From positions 25,678 through 89,677 of the forward strand of contig VENG01000042.1 of assembly GCA_009711705.1 (NCBI GenBank): a DNA stretch of 64,000 bases. The letters are read 5' to 3'. Below, piece by piece: positions 8,223-17,915 of this stretch. The notes beneath the pieces were generated by a model. It was not told the origin of the DNA. It worked only from the letters and a program-made list of their open reading frames with translations, and did not search any database. A program made the translations under genes and the position numbers. Numbering within the stretch: the stretch's first letter is position 1; every line of letters starts with the position of its first letter. The DNA is from Bacillota bacterium. GTDB lineage: Bacteria > Bacillota > Desulfotomaculia > Desulfotomaculales > VENG01.

Positions 8223-9293
8223 CTAAAGTTCCAAAACATCCACCAGTGACTGCCAGTTGCAATACTTATCGACATTTTCCCTGGCAATATTTATCCCCGC
8301 TGTGTCACCGGGCTTAAGATGCCTAAATGCCCTCCCGAGCAATTCTACAACTGTAAATGTATCCTGGTGAGTGAGTATAACCGGCACCCCTTTTTCCTCG
8401 GCACTGGCTAAGATTTTCACATCAGGATACAAACCACCCGTCAGTATCAATGCTGAAGTCTGGGTTTCAAGTGCCGCCAGGGCAAGATCAGCCCTATCTC
8501 CTCCCATGACTACAGCCTTATTTGCGGCCCGGCGCAGGTAGGATAATGCACTTTCCATATTCATAGCACCTATCACTATATCTTCTACAAATTGGTCCAT
8601 GTTTGCTTGATTTTCGTTGCCTACCAGTACTTCTCCACCCAATATCTCTTGGTATTCCCTGACAGTAGGGAAGGATATCTCCGGGTGACTGGGAATTACA
8701 CCGGCAGTTTTAAATCCCGCCTTTTCCAGTACAGGACTAAATACACCTTCAACTTTAGACACCATTTGCCTGGGCACATTACTAAAAACAGTTCCCAGGC
8801 AGGGTATCTGCATACCTGCCAAGTAGCGGTTATAAAATACCGCTAAGTCCAAAGTATTGTCGTCTTCTGCTTTTACAGTGGTTAACACCTGACACCCCAG
8901 CTCACGGGCAAGAGTTACAGAATCAAGCCCAACAGCGGCAAGTGCATGTGGGAAGACCGCACCCTCTACCAACACTATATCGCAGCCATTAGAAACTTCC
9001 TCAAAAATTAGTTTAATTTCCTTTAGATTGTCTTCCGCACGGTCAAACCTATTTAAATAGTCAGGGCCGGCTTTAACCGGATTCATTTGCCCCACAGAGG
9101 CTTCAAGGGACAGCACACTTTTCATTAACACCGCATCCCCCCCGGGGATCTTTCCCGAGATGGACCTGCGGCCGTTATCAACCGGCTTAAAATATCCCAC
9201 TTTATACCCCAACTCTTGAAATTTTAAGGCCAGGCCTAGTGCCACCGCCGTTTTTCCACTGTCGGGAGTACCCATCAAAAAAAGGCTTTTCAT
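8223..9293 (-). CDS. P-loop (BioD/Pta-N-like) and DRTGG domain protein
   Basis: 356 residues. The N-terminal P-loop GTPDSGKTA (8-16) begins a dethiobiotin-synthetase-like fold like that of the N-terminus of long phosphotransacetylases (KVGYFKPVDNG, VLVEGA). The C-terminal 120 residues look like a DRTGG domain (VVMGGDRADLALAALE, ALILTGGLYPD). No Pta catalytic domain is attached, so this is a stand-alone regulatory-type module. Homologues are frequent in anaerobic Firmicutes and may bind a nucleotide or sense acyl-phosphate; that is inference. Confidence 0.78.
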   Translation of the reverse strand: MKSLFLMGTPDSGKTAVALGLALKFQELGYKVGYFKPVDNGRRSISGKIPGGDAVLMKSVLSLEASVGQMNPVKAGPDYLNRFDRAEDNLKEIKLIFEEVSNGCDIVLVEGAVFPHALAAVGLDSVTLARELGCQVLTTVKAEDDNTLDLAVFYNRYLAGMQIPCLGTVFSNVPRQMVSKVEGVFSPVLEKAGFKTAGVIPSHPEISFPTVREYQEILGGEVLVGNENQANMDQFVEDIVIGAMNMESALSYLRRAANKAVVMGGDRADLALAALETQTSALILTGGLYPDVKILASAEEKGVPVILTHQDTFTVVELLGRAFRHLKPGDTAGINIARENVDKYCNWQSLVDVLEL

Positions 9294-9437
9294 AATAACA
9301 CCTCACGTATAGTAATTATAATGTCCTACCCCCCAACATCAATATACGGCAAACCGGTGGCATCATCCTCCCCGGAATAAGGAAAAAAGAAGCTAAAGTA
9401 TTATTTTTTTGCCGCCAAATGCAGTTGGTTTTTACAG

Positions 9438-10709
9438 TTAAGGGTATAGCCCACGTATATTCATGGCCGTAGAAACCCGGTTTAAAGCCAACATGTAGGC
9501 GGCAGTACGCATACTGACACCATAACTTGAACTGGTCTCAAACACATGGTTGAAACTGGTATTCATCCGCCGCCGTAGCTGCTTCTTAACTTCAGTTTCC
9601 GTCCAGAAAAAGTGCTGTATACCTTGCACCCATTCAAAATATGAAACAACCACACCTCCCGCGTTGGCAAGGATGTCCGGTATTACCGTTATTCCTTTCT
9701 GGTTTAAAACTTGGTCCCCGTCATAAGTAGTCGGTCCGTTAGCACCTTCAGCCACCAATCTGGCATTGACTCTGGAAGCGTTTTCCCCTGTTATTTGATT
9801 CTCCAGCGCCGCCATAACAAGTATATCGCATTTTAGTGCCAGGAGATCATCATTGGTAATAATATTGGTATCGGGATATTTGATAACACTGCCCGTTTGT
9901 TCTTTGTGTGCCTTTAACGCTGCAACATTCAAGCCTTTTTCATTGTAGATGCAGCCCTTAGAATCACTTACCGCTATTATTTTACACCCTAGTTCACTTA
10001 AGGCTGCGGCGGCAACTGAGCCCACGTTACCAAAGCCTTGGATCACTGTAGTTGCCCCGGATAAATCCAAGTGCATCTTGGACGCAGCCTCTTCTATGCT
10101 GTACACAACCCCCAGGCCTGTGGCCTCGTTGCGCCCTTCTGAACCGCCGATTTCTATGGGCTTACCCGTTACCACCGCCGGTATGGAAAAACCATGCTGC
10201 ATACTGAAGGTATCCATAATCCAGGCCATTATCTGCGGGTTTGTATACACATCGGGTGCTGGAATATCCTTCTCCGGCCCAATAATGATACTTATTTCGC
10301 TTGTAAAGCGGCGGGTGAGACGCTCCAGTTCCCTTAGCGAGAGTTCTTTGGGATTGCAAATTACGCCGCCCTTCGCGCCCCCGTAAGGTATGTTTACCAC
10401 TGCACACTTATAAGTCATCAGCATGGCCAGGGCGATAACTTCCTCCATATTGACTGAAGGATGAAAACGTATTCCCCCCTTAGCAGGACCAAGTGAGAGA
10501 TTGTGCTGAACCCGGTACCCTTCAAAAACCTCGGTGGTGTCGTCATCCATGCGAACTGGAATGGAAACAATAAGAGTGCGTTTGGGATTACTTAAAATCT
10601 TTAATACACCCGATTCTAACCCTATCTTCTCTGCGGCAAATTCAATCTGCCGCATTGTTGCTGACAAAAGTTCATTTGCCTTTCCCCTCGCTGCAATCTG
10701 TATCACCAT
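9438..10709 (-). CDS. gdhA: Glutamate dehydrogenase (Glu/Leu/Phe/Val dehydrogenase family)
   Basis: About 423 residues from ATG 10709 (GGAAGGGAG upstream; an upstream in-frame start at 10745 lacks one). Substrate and catalytic motifs are present: KGGIRFHP and the lysine-containing PYGGAKGGVICNP. The NAD(P)-binding motif is GATTVIQGFGNVGSVAA. The length and motifs fit hexameric GDH, which interconverts glutamate and 2-oxoglutarate. It stands alone between a divergent promoter region and the DRTGG gene. Cofactor preference cannot be decided by eye. Confidence 0.9.
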   Translation of the reverse strand: MVIQIAARGKANELLSATMRQIEFAAEKIGLESGVLKILSNPKRTLIVSIPVRMDDDTTEVFEGYRVQHNLSLGPAKGGIRFHPSVNMEEVIALAMLMTYKCAVVNIPYGGAKGGVICNPKELSLRELERLTRRFTSEISIIIGPEKDIPAPDVYTNPQIMAWIMDTFSMQHGFSIPAVVTGKPIEIGGSEGRNEATGLGVVYSIEEAASKMHLDLSGATTVIQGFGNVGSVAAAALSELGCKIIAVSDSKGCIYNEKGLNVAALKAHKEQTGSVIKYPDTNIITNDDLLALKCDILVMAALENQITGENASRVNARLVAEGANGPTTYDGDQVLNQKGITVIPDILANAGGVVVSYFEWVQGIQHFFWTETEVKKQLRRRMNTSFNHVFETSSSYGVSMRTAAYMLALNRVSTAMNIRGLYP

Positions 10710-10921
10710 CGTAATAACTCCCTTCCTGGTAAATATTATTGCCAATTTACACCCAGAGCTATTTACTAAATAATATTTAAACTTGATACCGGGTATGAGA
10801 TGGATTCTTTTTATTCTTAATTATTGTTATAATGGTGATAACATGTGCAAGGCAAAGCTGCTGAATCCCGTAAAGTATGTATTGACTATGAGGAATCAAT
10901 TTAAGTAAGAGGAGAGAAATT

Positions 10922-11446
10922 TTGAACAAAATAATTCTGGTTTTTATATTGGTTTTTATCGCACTGTGTTTTATTTTTACCATAATTGGTAATTCATTTC
11001 CCAGCATAACCTCAAAGGTTTTAATTGCCGCCGAGGAAGGTTTTTCCGGGTTTGTGGGCTTAGATCCCGTTCAACTGGCCATCGCCATTTTTCAGAAAAA
11101 TCTAATCTCCAGCTTGGTGGTGGCCTTTATTTCCTGTTACCTTTTTGGTATACCCATTTTTGTATTTATGTTAGTTAATACAGCCTTGATAGGGGCTTTG
11201 CTGGCTGAACACCCTAATTTTATCGTTGGCCTACTCCCGCACGGGATTATTGAGATCCCTGCTGTTTGTATTGCTTTGGCTTTGGGTTGGCATATCTGGA
11301 GGCGCAAAGAAAAAACATGGCTTAAGATAAAAAGACGGGATGTAATATTCTTCATGAAAACCGTAGTTCCGCTCTTAATAATTGCCGCCGTAGTGGAAGT
11401 ATACGTAACACCCCACATTATTTCTCGTTATATCATTTTACCCTAA
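10922..11446 (+). CDS. SpoIIM-like (DUF95) membrane protein
   Basis: 174 residues beginning at TTG with AGAGGAGAG upstream. About five hydrophobic spans and the family motif LLPHGIIEIPAVCIALALG at about 100-119. SpoIIM proper acts in the DMP engulfment complex during sporulation. This protein could be that component or a paralogue, since Firmicutes carry several DUF95 proteins. Its 3' end overlaps the convergent gene at 11433 by 14 bases. Confidence 0.78.
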   Translation: MNKIILVFILVFIALCFIFTIIGNSFPSITSKVLIAAEEGFSGFVGLDPVQLAIAIFQKNLISSLVVAFISCYLFGIPIFVFMLVNTALIGALLAEHPNFIVGLLPHGIIEIPAVCIALALGWHIWRRKEKTWLKIKRRDVIFFMKTVVPLLIIAAVVEVYVTPHIISRYIILP

Positions 11447-12719
11447 TTAAAAAATTTATTAGGTTATTATGAATTTTATCAGCCTGGTAAGGATTAAAAG
11501 CAAAAGCCAGCTGGGCGGCTGCTGCCACGTGACGTGGCTCTGCCCCCTGTGGTGGAATAATATCACCGCCAGAGGCGTCAACTAATGCATCCACCACTGC
11601 CTGGTCATGGAAATTAAAATTAACCACTTCTCGAAGTGAATGATTATTCAAGCTCTGCAAGGGGTAATTAAGCATGGCTTTTGTTATTAATTCGATCATT
11701 GGCATAAACTGGGTCAACTTAATTCTGGTTACTTCCGTAGTTCCATTGAACACCCACTTCACATCTCTAACATTGGGGTTATGACGTAGCATCCGGTGTT
11801 CAATTATGTGGGCATGATAAGAAAAACCCAATTGGCGCATAAACGTAAGGTTAATTAGGTTGCGTAGAACAGGGAGGGGGTGGGGATCCGGCCCTTGTAC
11901 TCCGTGCCAACTTCCAACGGAACCAAAACCTATCATCTCCTGCATTGTAAACACCGTGGCCGGCCCGCACATTAGAATTGCAAACAGGTCGGCAAACAAC
12001 TCATTGGTCCATTTACTCCAAAGAGAGACAGTAAATTGCTCCCGGGTCATTTCAATTGGCGTGAGACGCCCATTAACTTTAAGCACAGTTGAAATAGGCG
12101 GGTAATCGGCTTTTCCTGCCCGAAGGGCATCAACGGCCACAGAGGCAACCAGTGCATCCATTTCCCGAGCCAGGTCATCAACGCAGAAAAACACATCATG
12201 TCCTGTTTCATGAGCAAGAACATTCCACCGCCAAAGATTGTTAAGAGCAGCACGAGGAAGGTGAATAATTGCCAGCGGCCGGTGTAAAGTAGGTGGCAGT
12301 GTATAATATGACCTTGCCCCCCCACGGCCAAGAAACACCACCGGGGCAACATTATAACGGTACGACATACGTATGCCTTTAAGTGACGTGCTGTTTAAAA
12401 AACGTTGAAAAAGGTTTTTGACCAGCTTATCGGCAGCAGAGAGTTCCACTTCGAACAGCACTGCATACCGCTGTAACACCATGTTCACAAAATCAAACCA
12501 ATACCCATTCATTTCATTAGTATTAGCATTGCTTTTAAAAGCCATAGCAAACCAGTTTATAACGTCATCGATTAATGGCAGGCTGTTTGCAAGCGATGGA
12601 GTGGCCTCGGCCAGTAAAAAAATCTCGTTTAAATCCTTTCTAAAACTTAAAGTGCGGTTATTGGTTACTTGTTTTAAGAGGCTGGTATCATACATTATCC
12701 CAAACTCAGTTAATTGCAC
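11433..12719 (-). CDS. Putative zinc metalloprotease-like protein (HETGH motif)
   Basis: 428 residues; GTG start with GGAGGTGAT eight bases upstream. The motif LAHETGHDVFF near residue 165 is a classic HExxH zinc site, and NELFADLFAILMCGPA about 55 residues later offers a glutamate as third ligand in the E-x-x-A-D form of gluzincins. No signal peptide or membrane span, so it is presumably cytoplasmic. I do not recognise the family. The 3' end overlaps the convergent SpoIIM-like gene. Confidence 0.7.
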   Translation of the reverse strand: MQLTEFGIMYDTSLLKQVTNNRTLSFRKDLNEIFLLAEATPSLANSLPLIDDVINWFAMAFKSNANTNEMNGYWFDFVNMVLQRYAVLFEVELSAADKLVKNLFQRFLNSTSLKGIRMSYRYNVAPVVFLGRGGARSYYTLPPTLHRPLAIIHLPRAALNNLWRWNVLAHETGHDVFFCVDDLAREMDALVASVAVDALRAGKADYPPISTVLKVNGRLTPIEMTREQFTVSLWSKWTNELFADLFAILMCGPATVFTMQEMIGFGSVGSWHGVQGPDPHPLPVLRNLINLTFMRQLGFSYHAHIIEHRMLRHNPNVRDVKWVFNGTTEVTRIKLTQFMPMIELITKAMLNYPLQSLNNHSLREVVNFNFHDQAVVDALVDASGGDIIPPQGAEPRHVAAAAQLAFAFNPYQADKIHNNLINFLIRVK

Positions 12720-12786
12720 AAATTATCACCTCCACAACCCAACTATAGTATATATTCTTTATCAATTAATATTTATTGGGAATAAA

Positions 12787-12814
12787 AAAACACCCGCGGC
12801 AATCCGGGTGATAA
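12787..12814. terminator. Weak hairpin, possible terminator
   Basis: CACCCG and CGGGTG arms around a short loop, between the minus-strand genes at 12829-13044 and 11433-12719. AT-rich flanks on both sides; only a modest stem. Confidence 0.4.
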
Positions 12815-12828
12815 ATCTGTAAATTGCA

Positions 12829-13044
12829 TCATAATCGGGCAGGCGACGAAAAATGAGGCAGAAACTCTTTAAAGGAATTATGGGTATGACTCAATTCCAT
12901 CAACTTAAGGTTTACAATTCTTAAGTGTTCCAATATTAAGTCCTTATCCTCATGGGTTATGTTGTCAGTTAGCTCCTCAATAATGTATAGACAATTGCGA
13001 ATCTCCATGATTAAGTTAGTGTGATTATCATATTTGGGAAGCAC
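12829..13044 (-). CDS. Small protein of unknown function
   Basis: 71 residues, GTG start with AGGGTGGTGAG upstream. It is predicted to be almost all helical (TNLIMEIRNCLYIIEELTDNI, then a second helix with HLRIVNLKLMELSH). No recognised domain. It lies between two HExxH-motif genes but on the minus strand, so it may be cotranscribed with the gene at 11433-12719. Confidence 0.55.
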   Translation of the reverse strand: MLPKYDNHTNLIMEIRNCLYIIEELTDNITHEDKDLILEHLRIVNLKLMELSHTHNSFKEFLPHFSSPARL

Positions 13045-13197
13045 TTTTACTCACCACCCTTCAGGTATTAACAGAATTCTATCAACAACCAGAATAATTG
13101 AACAGAAAATTCAGACGAATTCCCGTTTTTAAGACTTGACTTGATAATATCAACCCTAAGCGGTAAAAATAAAAGTAGGAGGGAAGGGCAGGCCCCT

Positions 13198-13692
13198 ATG
13201 AGTGCAAAAATCACGAATGGCTCAAACGGTGAAATGCAAATAATTAATAACCAAAATATTATTACCGATGAACAGCTCAAAGACATTCTAAAAATTTTAG
13301 GAAGGGATTATAAGCCCTTAAAAATAGTCATTTATGAATCCAGGCTTGATATGCTTAAATTTTACCCCGCATGTTTTAACTTCACCTGGGAGGAATTTTC
13401 TGGTAGGTTAGAGGGAAGTTTTGATGATTCATCTGATACTGTATATATTTTTATTTATTCACAGACGGATGACGGTGACGATATACACAGCAAACAGCTG
13501 TATTCACTGCACGCTTTGGTGCACGAATTAAGGCACAGGTACCAATACGTTAATGATTCTATGTATAATGACGACGAAGTTTCGGAAAAAGATGCAGATA
13601 GATTTGCGACAAAATTCATCAATAAAAGATCTAGCCAAATCCGTAAAATCATGCATTGGGATGATGAATGGACGGTAGAAGAAGAAGATTAA
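13198..13692 (+). CDS. Small HExxH-motif (ImmA/IrrE-like or M48-like) protein
   Basis: 164 residues from ATG 13198 with AGGAGGGAAGGG upstream. LVHELRHRYQY near residue 107 and EKDADRFATKF about 20 residues later give an HExxH...ExxAD pattern typical of small zincins. No helix-turn-helix domain is attached and no repressor gene is next to it, unlike classical ImmA pairs. The C-terminus is acidic (DDEWTVEEED). The substrate is unknown. Confidence 0.65.
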   Translation: MSAKITNGSNGEMQIINNQNIITDEQLKDILKILGRDYKPLKIVIYESRLDMLKFYPACFNFTWEEFSGRLEGSFDDSSDTVYIFIYSQTDDGDDIHSKQLYSLHALVHELRHRYQYVNDSMYNDDEVSEKDADRFATKFINKRSSQIRKIMHWDDEWTVEEED

Positions 13693-13700
13693 AAAAAATA

Positions 13701-13720
13701 ACCCCGTTTTGGGGTTAACA
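13701..13720. terminator. Terminator between convergent genes
   Basis: AACCCCGTTTTGGGGTT hairpin preceded by an A-run. Serves the plus-strand HExxH gene and the minus-strand asrC. Confidence 0.65.
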
Positions 13721-13735
13721 AGTGAATCATAAACC

Positions 13736-14716
13736 TTACATTTGATTGCGGTCATAAAAATACCCGCCAAAATCGATAAGGTGAGCTACTTTAGCTTTGG
13801 CATCCAACTCTGCTTCTTTTAAAACCTCGTTCTTAAAGACATTCAAACCGGTACGATCAACAATGTAGCCTACATGTTCTTTGGGCAGACTGCGGTCAAT
13901 GTGCTTCTCAATATAATCGTACATATTAGCCACTACCTTTAGTACTGTATCCTCGCTAACCCATTCCAGGAACGTTCGGGCTAGGCGTGGATTCTTTTTA
14001 CCGGTGCGTCCCATGATCACCACCCGATAATAATTACTGCCCCGGGTCCAGGCACTGTTAGGACACGTAAGGACGCATTCACCGCAACCCAGGCACCTTT
14101 TTTCATCTCTTTCCACCCGGTGATTGACCATGGTCAAAGCCCCGGTAGACCTTTTACGGCAGTTATCAACGCAAGCTCCACAGGAAATACACCTGGCGGG
14201 GTTATACAACGGTTCCACCTGGCCCAGCACTCCAATATCCTGCATGTGGGCCTTAATGCAGTCGTTGGGACAGCCGGAAACAGCGATCTTTACATGATAA
14301 TCATTGGGATAAATGGTTCTCTCCAACTTTAACGCCAGGTCAGTGGTATCATAATTGGCAAAGGGACAAACCCGGTTACCAATACAGCCACTTACATTCC
14401 TGGTACCCGCAGCAGGATAACCAATTTCTTCATCATCCACATGGACACCAATGTCTTTTTCTAATCCCTTTAAAATGGGAGCAATTAACCTATTCACTTC
14501 ATCAACCATTTCTATTGGAATACCCGGCACCTCAAAACCCTGCCGGGTTGTAATGTGAACGGTGCCGTTTCCGTATTTTTGGGCTACCTCTTTGATTATG
14601 TCAAAGTATTTTACCGGCAAATGTCCCCCCGGAACCCGTATTCTAAGGGCCGTTATATCACGGTCCCTGGTTACCCGGTAAGCATTTTTAATTAGCTTTT
14701 TGGTATGCACAGACAT
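13736..14716 (-). CDS. asrC: Anaerobic sulfite reductase subunit C
   Basis: 326 residues. The siroheme/4Fe-4S site is seen as CIGNRVCPF (Cx5C) plus SGCPNDC (Cx3C). Two ferredoxin clusters are inserted: CISCGACVDNC and CLGCGECVLTCP. This is the catalytic subunit, which reduces sulfite to sulfide with six electrons supplied through AsrA and AsrB. It is the last gene of asrABC, 18 bases behind asrB. The reducer is AsrABC-type (assimilatory or energy-linked); no dissimilatory dsrAB genes are in this window. Confidence 0.93.
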   Translation of the reverse strand: MSVHTKKLIKNAYRVTRDRDITALRIRVPGGHLPVKYFDIIKEVAQKYGNGTVHITTRQGFEVPGIPIEMVDEVNRLIAPILKGLEKDIGVHVDDEEIGYPAAGTRNVSGCIGNRVCPFANYDTTDLALKLERTIYPNDYHVKIAVSGCPNDCIKAHMQDIGVLGQVEPLYNPARCISCGACVDNCRKRSTGALTMVNHRVERDEKRCLGCGECVLTCPNSAWTRGSNYYRVVIMGRTGKKNPRLARTFLEWVSEDTVLKVVANMYDYIEKHIDRSLPKEHVGYIVDRTGLNVFKNEVLKEAELDAKAKVAHLIDFGGYFYDRNQM

Positions 14717-14734
14717 GTGTTAAACAGCCCCCTT

Positions 14735-15529
14735 TTAATCAATTAGTTCCATGGCCTTGGTATAATTAAAGACAGGCCCTTCCAGGCAGACATAAGTGTC
14801 ATCTATTTTACAATGTCCGCATTTACCAATGCCGCAGCACATCTTGCGCTCAAAAGATACCGTAATGTTCTCCTCCGGCACCCCTAGTTTGAGGAATTCC
14901 TGCACGGTAAATTTCATCATCATGGGCGGTCCCACCACTATCACTTCTACTTCTTCAGGGTTGGAAAAATCCATATCTTTCACATACTCGGTTATCAGAC
15001 CCACATCTCCGGTCCAATCCTTATTTCCTTGATCAACTGTAACTATTACGTTAAAGTCTTTGCTCCATTTTTCCAATTCATCCTTGAAAAGAACATCCTC
15101 CGGAGACTTGAAACCGGTCAATAAATTAAGTTGCTTTACTAAATCTAGGCGGTCGTAAAAGTAATTAACAACACTTTTTACCGGGGCCAGCCCGGTGCCT
15201 CCGGCGGCAATTACAATATGCTTATTCTTGTATTTTTGCAGAGGAAAACCATTCCCGTAAGGACCACGAATAAACATACCGTCTCCCTCCTTAAGGTCAT
15301 GCAGTACATTAGTAACCCTTCCTACTCGCCGAATGGTCATTTCAATCCACCCGTCACCAAAGTCGCTTACAGAAATAGGGCATTCTCCGATTTTAGGCAG
15401 AGAGACTTCTACAAACTGGCCATTATCGGGCTTGATACTGCTTTCTAACTTAAATGTATAATCAATTTTTGTTTGGCGTTTTATTGACAAAATTTTTACT
15501 TTATGTGGCAAATACGGGTTTTGGGCCAT
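14735..15529 (-). CDS. asrB: Anaerobic sulfite reductase subunit B
   Basis: 264 residues. Ferredoxin-NADP reductase fold: FAD motif near residue 90 (MFIRGPYGNGFPL), then an NAD-binding segment (HIVIAAGGTGLAPVKS, LLTGFKSPEDVLFKDE). C-terminal 2Fe-2S cysteines are in CCGIGKCGHC...VCLEGPVF. It transfers electrons from NADH to the siroheme subunit. The ATG overlaps the asrA stop codon (TAATG), so the subunits are coupled. Confidence 0.93.
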   Translation of the reverse strand: MAQNPYLPHKVKILSIKRQTKIDYTFKLESSIKPDNGQFVEVSLPKIGECPISVSDFGDGWIEMTIRRVGRVTNVLHDLKEGDGMFIRGPYGNGFPLQKYKNKHIVIAAGGTGLAPVKSVVNYFYDRLDLVKQLNLLTGFKSPEDVLFKDELEKWSKDFNVIVTVDQGNKDWTGDVGLITEYVKDMDFSNPEEVEVIVVGPPMMMKFTVQEFLKLGVPEENITVSFERKMCCGIGKCGHCKIDDTYVCLEGPVFNYTKAMELID

Positions 15530-16554
15530 TAGCTTACACCCCCGTTATTAATTTCTTGCAATTTTTCCACACACCGGGGAAGAGAAATATATTCCGGGCA
15601 GACATTATCACAACGGCCGCAGCCTACGCACATATGAAATCCAAAACGCTTTTTAAAGTCACTGAATTTATGCATCACTTTAAACCGCATGCGCTCACCC
15701 TGTGTTTTTCTTACCTCCTGGCCGCCGGCCATTTCGGTATATCCCTCAATCATACAGGAAGCCCAAACTCTCCTGCGCTCACCACAGTTGGGGTTATCTC
15801 GGTAAAACACGTCCTGCATTGTAAAACAGCTGCAAGTGGGGCATGAAAAATTACAGCGACCACATCCGGTACAGCGGGAGGCGTATTCCTGCCACAGGGG
15901 ATGAGCGAATAATGAGTTATCCAATTTATCAGGTATCTGAAGTCTTGTTTTGTTCCTTTGCACAAATCGCGGCTGCAAATCTACTTTTCGCATAGAATTA
16001 CTGGCCAGGGATTCACTAATCAGATCTTCAAGTCCCGCGTCATTAATCAAGCAAAAAATCTGGTCCTCTTCAGTCCTGATCAATAAGGAAAAATCACCGG
16101 TTTCATTTGTCCCCGTGGAAGTACAAAAGCAATTTTTAAACCCGTGGTCGCATTCCATTAGTACAAATTTAAGCTTTTCCCGTAGTTGCAGGTAATATGG
16201 GTCGGGATAAGGGCCGCTTTCTAAATAGATAGCGTCTAACCGCCTAAAAGCGTTAATATCGCACGGCCTGGCAAAAACCAGTATACCCTTTTGGTCCACA
16301 GACGGCTGCTTAAACTCTTCCTCCGTAAAGTAAAACATCGTTTCGTTAGGTGGAAAGACTACTTCTTTAGCGGAATAAACGGTTTTACGATCAAAAACAA
16401 CATCTTGTATTCTTTCAATATCACCGTACGTTACCAGATCCGTGCCGGAAAAAGTTCCCTTGCCTTCCAAGCACACAGGAGCTAAAATCCTATAATCAAG
16501 CAGTAGTTTAGAAATTATATTATTAAACTCCACCGTACTCATTTGATAGCCCAC
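15529..16554 (-). CDS. asrA: Anaerobic sulfite reductase subunit A
   Basis: 341 residues. Two 4Fe-4S motifs in the C-terminal third: CTGCGRCNFSCPTCSC and CVGCGRCDNVCPEY. Starts at GTG 16554, which has AAGGAGGT eight bases upstream; the ATG four codons later is too far from it. It is the ferredoxin-like electron-transfer subunit and the first gene of the asr operon. A possible Crp/Fnr-type site lies at 16622-16633. Confidence 0.93.
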   Translation of the reverse strand: MGYQMSTVEFNNIISKLLLDYRILAPVCLEGKGTFSGTDLVTYGDIERIQDVVFDRKTVYSAKEVVFPPNETMFYFTEEEFKQPSVDQKGILVFARPCDINAFRRLDAIYLESGPYPDPYYLQLREKLKFVLMECDHGFKNCFCTSTGTNETGDFSLLIRTEEDQIFCLINDAGLEDLISESLASNSMRKVDLQPRFVQRNKTRLQIPDKLDNSLFAHPLWQEYASRCTGCGRCNFSCPTCSCFTMQDVFYRDNPNCGERRRVWASCMIEGYTEMAGGQEVRKTQGERMRFKVMHKFSDFKKRFGFHMCVGCGRCDNVCPEYISLPRCVEKLQEINNGGVS

Positions 16555-16621
16555 CGGACAAACCTCCTTTTCAAAAAAACAATTTGGTTATAATTCTAAT
16601 GCTTAATTAACGAGCAGAAAA

Positions 16622-16633
16622 TGATATAGATCA
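16622..16633. promoter_or_regulatory. Crp/Fnr-type dyad upstream of asrA
   Basis: TGAT-ATAG-ATCA is a perfect dyad with the TGAT-N4-ATCA core of Fnr-like regulators, 68 bases upstream of the asrA GTG. It lies in a 309-base intergenic space (16555-16863) shared with the divergent glycine betaine transporter. A second, looser TATCACATAAGATCA lies about 15-30 bases further on. Confidence 0.4.
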
Positions 16634-16863
16634 CACTATTAAAAACGGTTTATCACATAAGATCATTTAGATAGATTGTTGAAATTTGCAGGATTATATA
16701 GAAATATTTCGCACTTTCACACTAAGTTAGGCTGATACCATATTTATCCTTGATTTTGGGACATTCCCCCTTATAACACAGTTTCAGAATTGACACATCG
16801 TTGATATATAATAAGTTGGTGGCTTATATAAAAATTTTTGTATTTTTTAAGGGGAGGGTACTA

Positions 16864-17874
16864 ATGAACAAAAGTTTTAGGCATCTTTTATTTGCAGTGT
16901 GCTTGATCGCTCTTTCATTTGCCGTAATTGGCTGCGGATCGTCTGGTGAGGGCGAGCAACCAAAAGAGACTTTGGTCTTTGCTGATGCGGGTTGGGACAG
17001 TATTCGTTTTCATAATGATGTGGCCCGCTTGATCGTTGAAAATGGTTTTGGGTACCAGACTGATGTAATTCCTGGTTCCACTCCGGCTACATTTACAGGT
17101 TTAAGAAACGGTGATATTGACATTTACATGGAAGCCTGGAAGCAAAACATTATTGAAACTTACCAGGAAGGAATAGAAAAAGGTGAGATTGTGGAAGTAT
17201 CTGTTAACTTTGATGACAATGCCCAGGGCTTATACGTTCCTACATTTGTCATTGAGGGAGATCCGGCAAGGGGAATTGAACCCATGGCTCCTGAACTTGA
17301 ATATGTAGAAGACCTGCCTGAATACTGGGAGTTGTTTAAAGACCCGGAACAACCAAGTAAAGGACGCATTTATGGCTCCATACCCGGCTGGGCTGCGGAT
17401 GAAATTTTGCATCAAAAATATGAAACATATGGTCTCGACGAAACATATAATTATTTCCGTCCCGGATCCGATACAGCGCTTGCAGCAGCTATTTCTACGG
17501 CTTCTGAGGAAGGGAAACCCTTCGTTGGTTATTACTGGGAACCCACATGGATCTCAGGAAAATATGACATTACTCTCTTAAAAGAAGAAGAATACTCAGA
17601 CGAAAAATGGAATAATGGGTATGCATGTGAATGGCCTGGTACCGATGTGACTATCGTGGTAAATAGTAGTGTACATGAAAAGGCACCGGAAGTTGTTGAC
17701 TTCTTGGAGAATTACAAAACTAGCAGTAAACTGACCGCCGAAGCCCTAGCCTTTATGCAGGATAACGACGCAGGAACAGAGGATGCAGCAAAGTGGTTTT
17801 TGCAAGAGCGCGAAGATGTTTGGACAAGTTGGGTTTCTGAGGAAGTAGCTCAAAAAGTAAAGGAATCCCTATAA
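16864..17874 (+). CDS. Glycine betaine/proline-type ABC transporter substrate-binding lipoprotein
   Basis: About 336 residues from ATG 16864, which has AAGGGGAGGG upstream. A lipoprotein signal ends at the lipobox AVIGCGSS, so the protein is lipid-anchored outside the membrane. The OpuAC/ProX fold is indicated by GWDSIRFHND, GDIDIYMEAW, and aromatic residues (YYWEPTW, W-G...ACEWPG) of the kind that form the aromatic box for trimethylammonium groups. It binds a quaternary amine such as glycine betaine. It is separated from the permease by 170 bases and a hairpin, so it can be produced in excess. Confidence 0.9.
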   Translation: MNKSFRHLLFAVCLIALSFAVIGCGSSGEGEQPKETLVFADAGWDSIRFHNDVARLIVENGFGYQTDVIPGSTPATFTGLRNGDIDIYMEAWKQNIIETYQEGIEKGEIVEVSVNFDDNAQGLYVPTFVIEGDPARGIEPMAPELEYVEDLPEYWELFKDPEQPSKGRIYGSIPGWAADEILHQKYETYGLDETYNYFRPGSDTALAAAISTASEEGKPFVGYYWEPTWISGKYDITLLKEEEYSDEKWNNGYACEWPGTDVTIVVNSSVHEKAPEVVDFLENYKTSSKLTAEALAFMQDNDAGTEDAAKWFLQEREDVWTSWVSEEVAQKVKESL

Positions 17875-17915
17875 GTCTCAGCTTCACTGAATTAATAATT
17901 AAACCGCTACAGGGA

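Noticed and set aside
16790..16812. TTGACA...TATAAT promoter for the betaine transporter
   Set aside because: Both boxes are good but separated by only 11 bases, too short for a sigma-A promoter; they probably do not work together.
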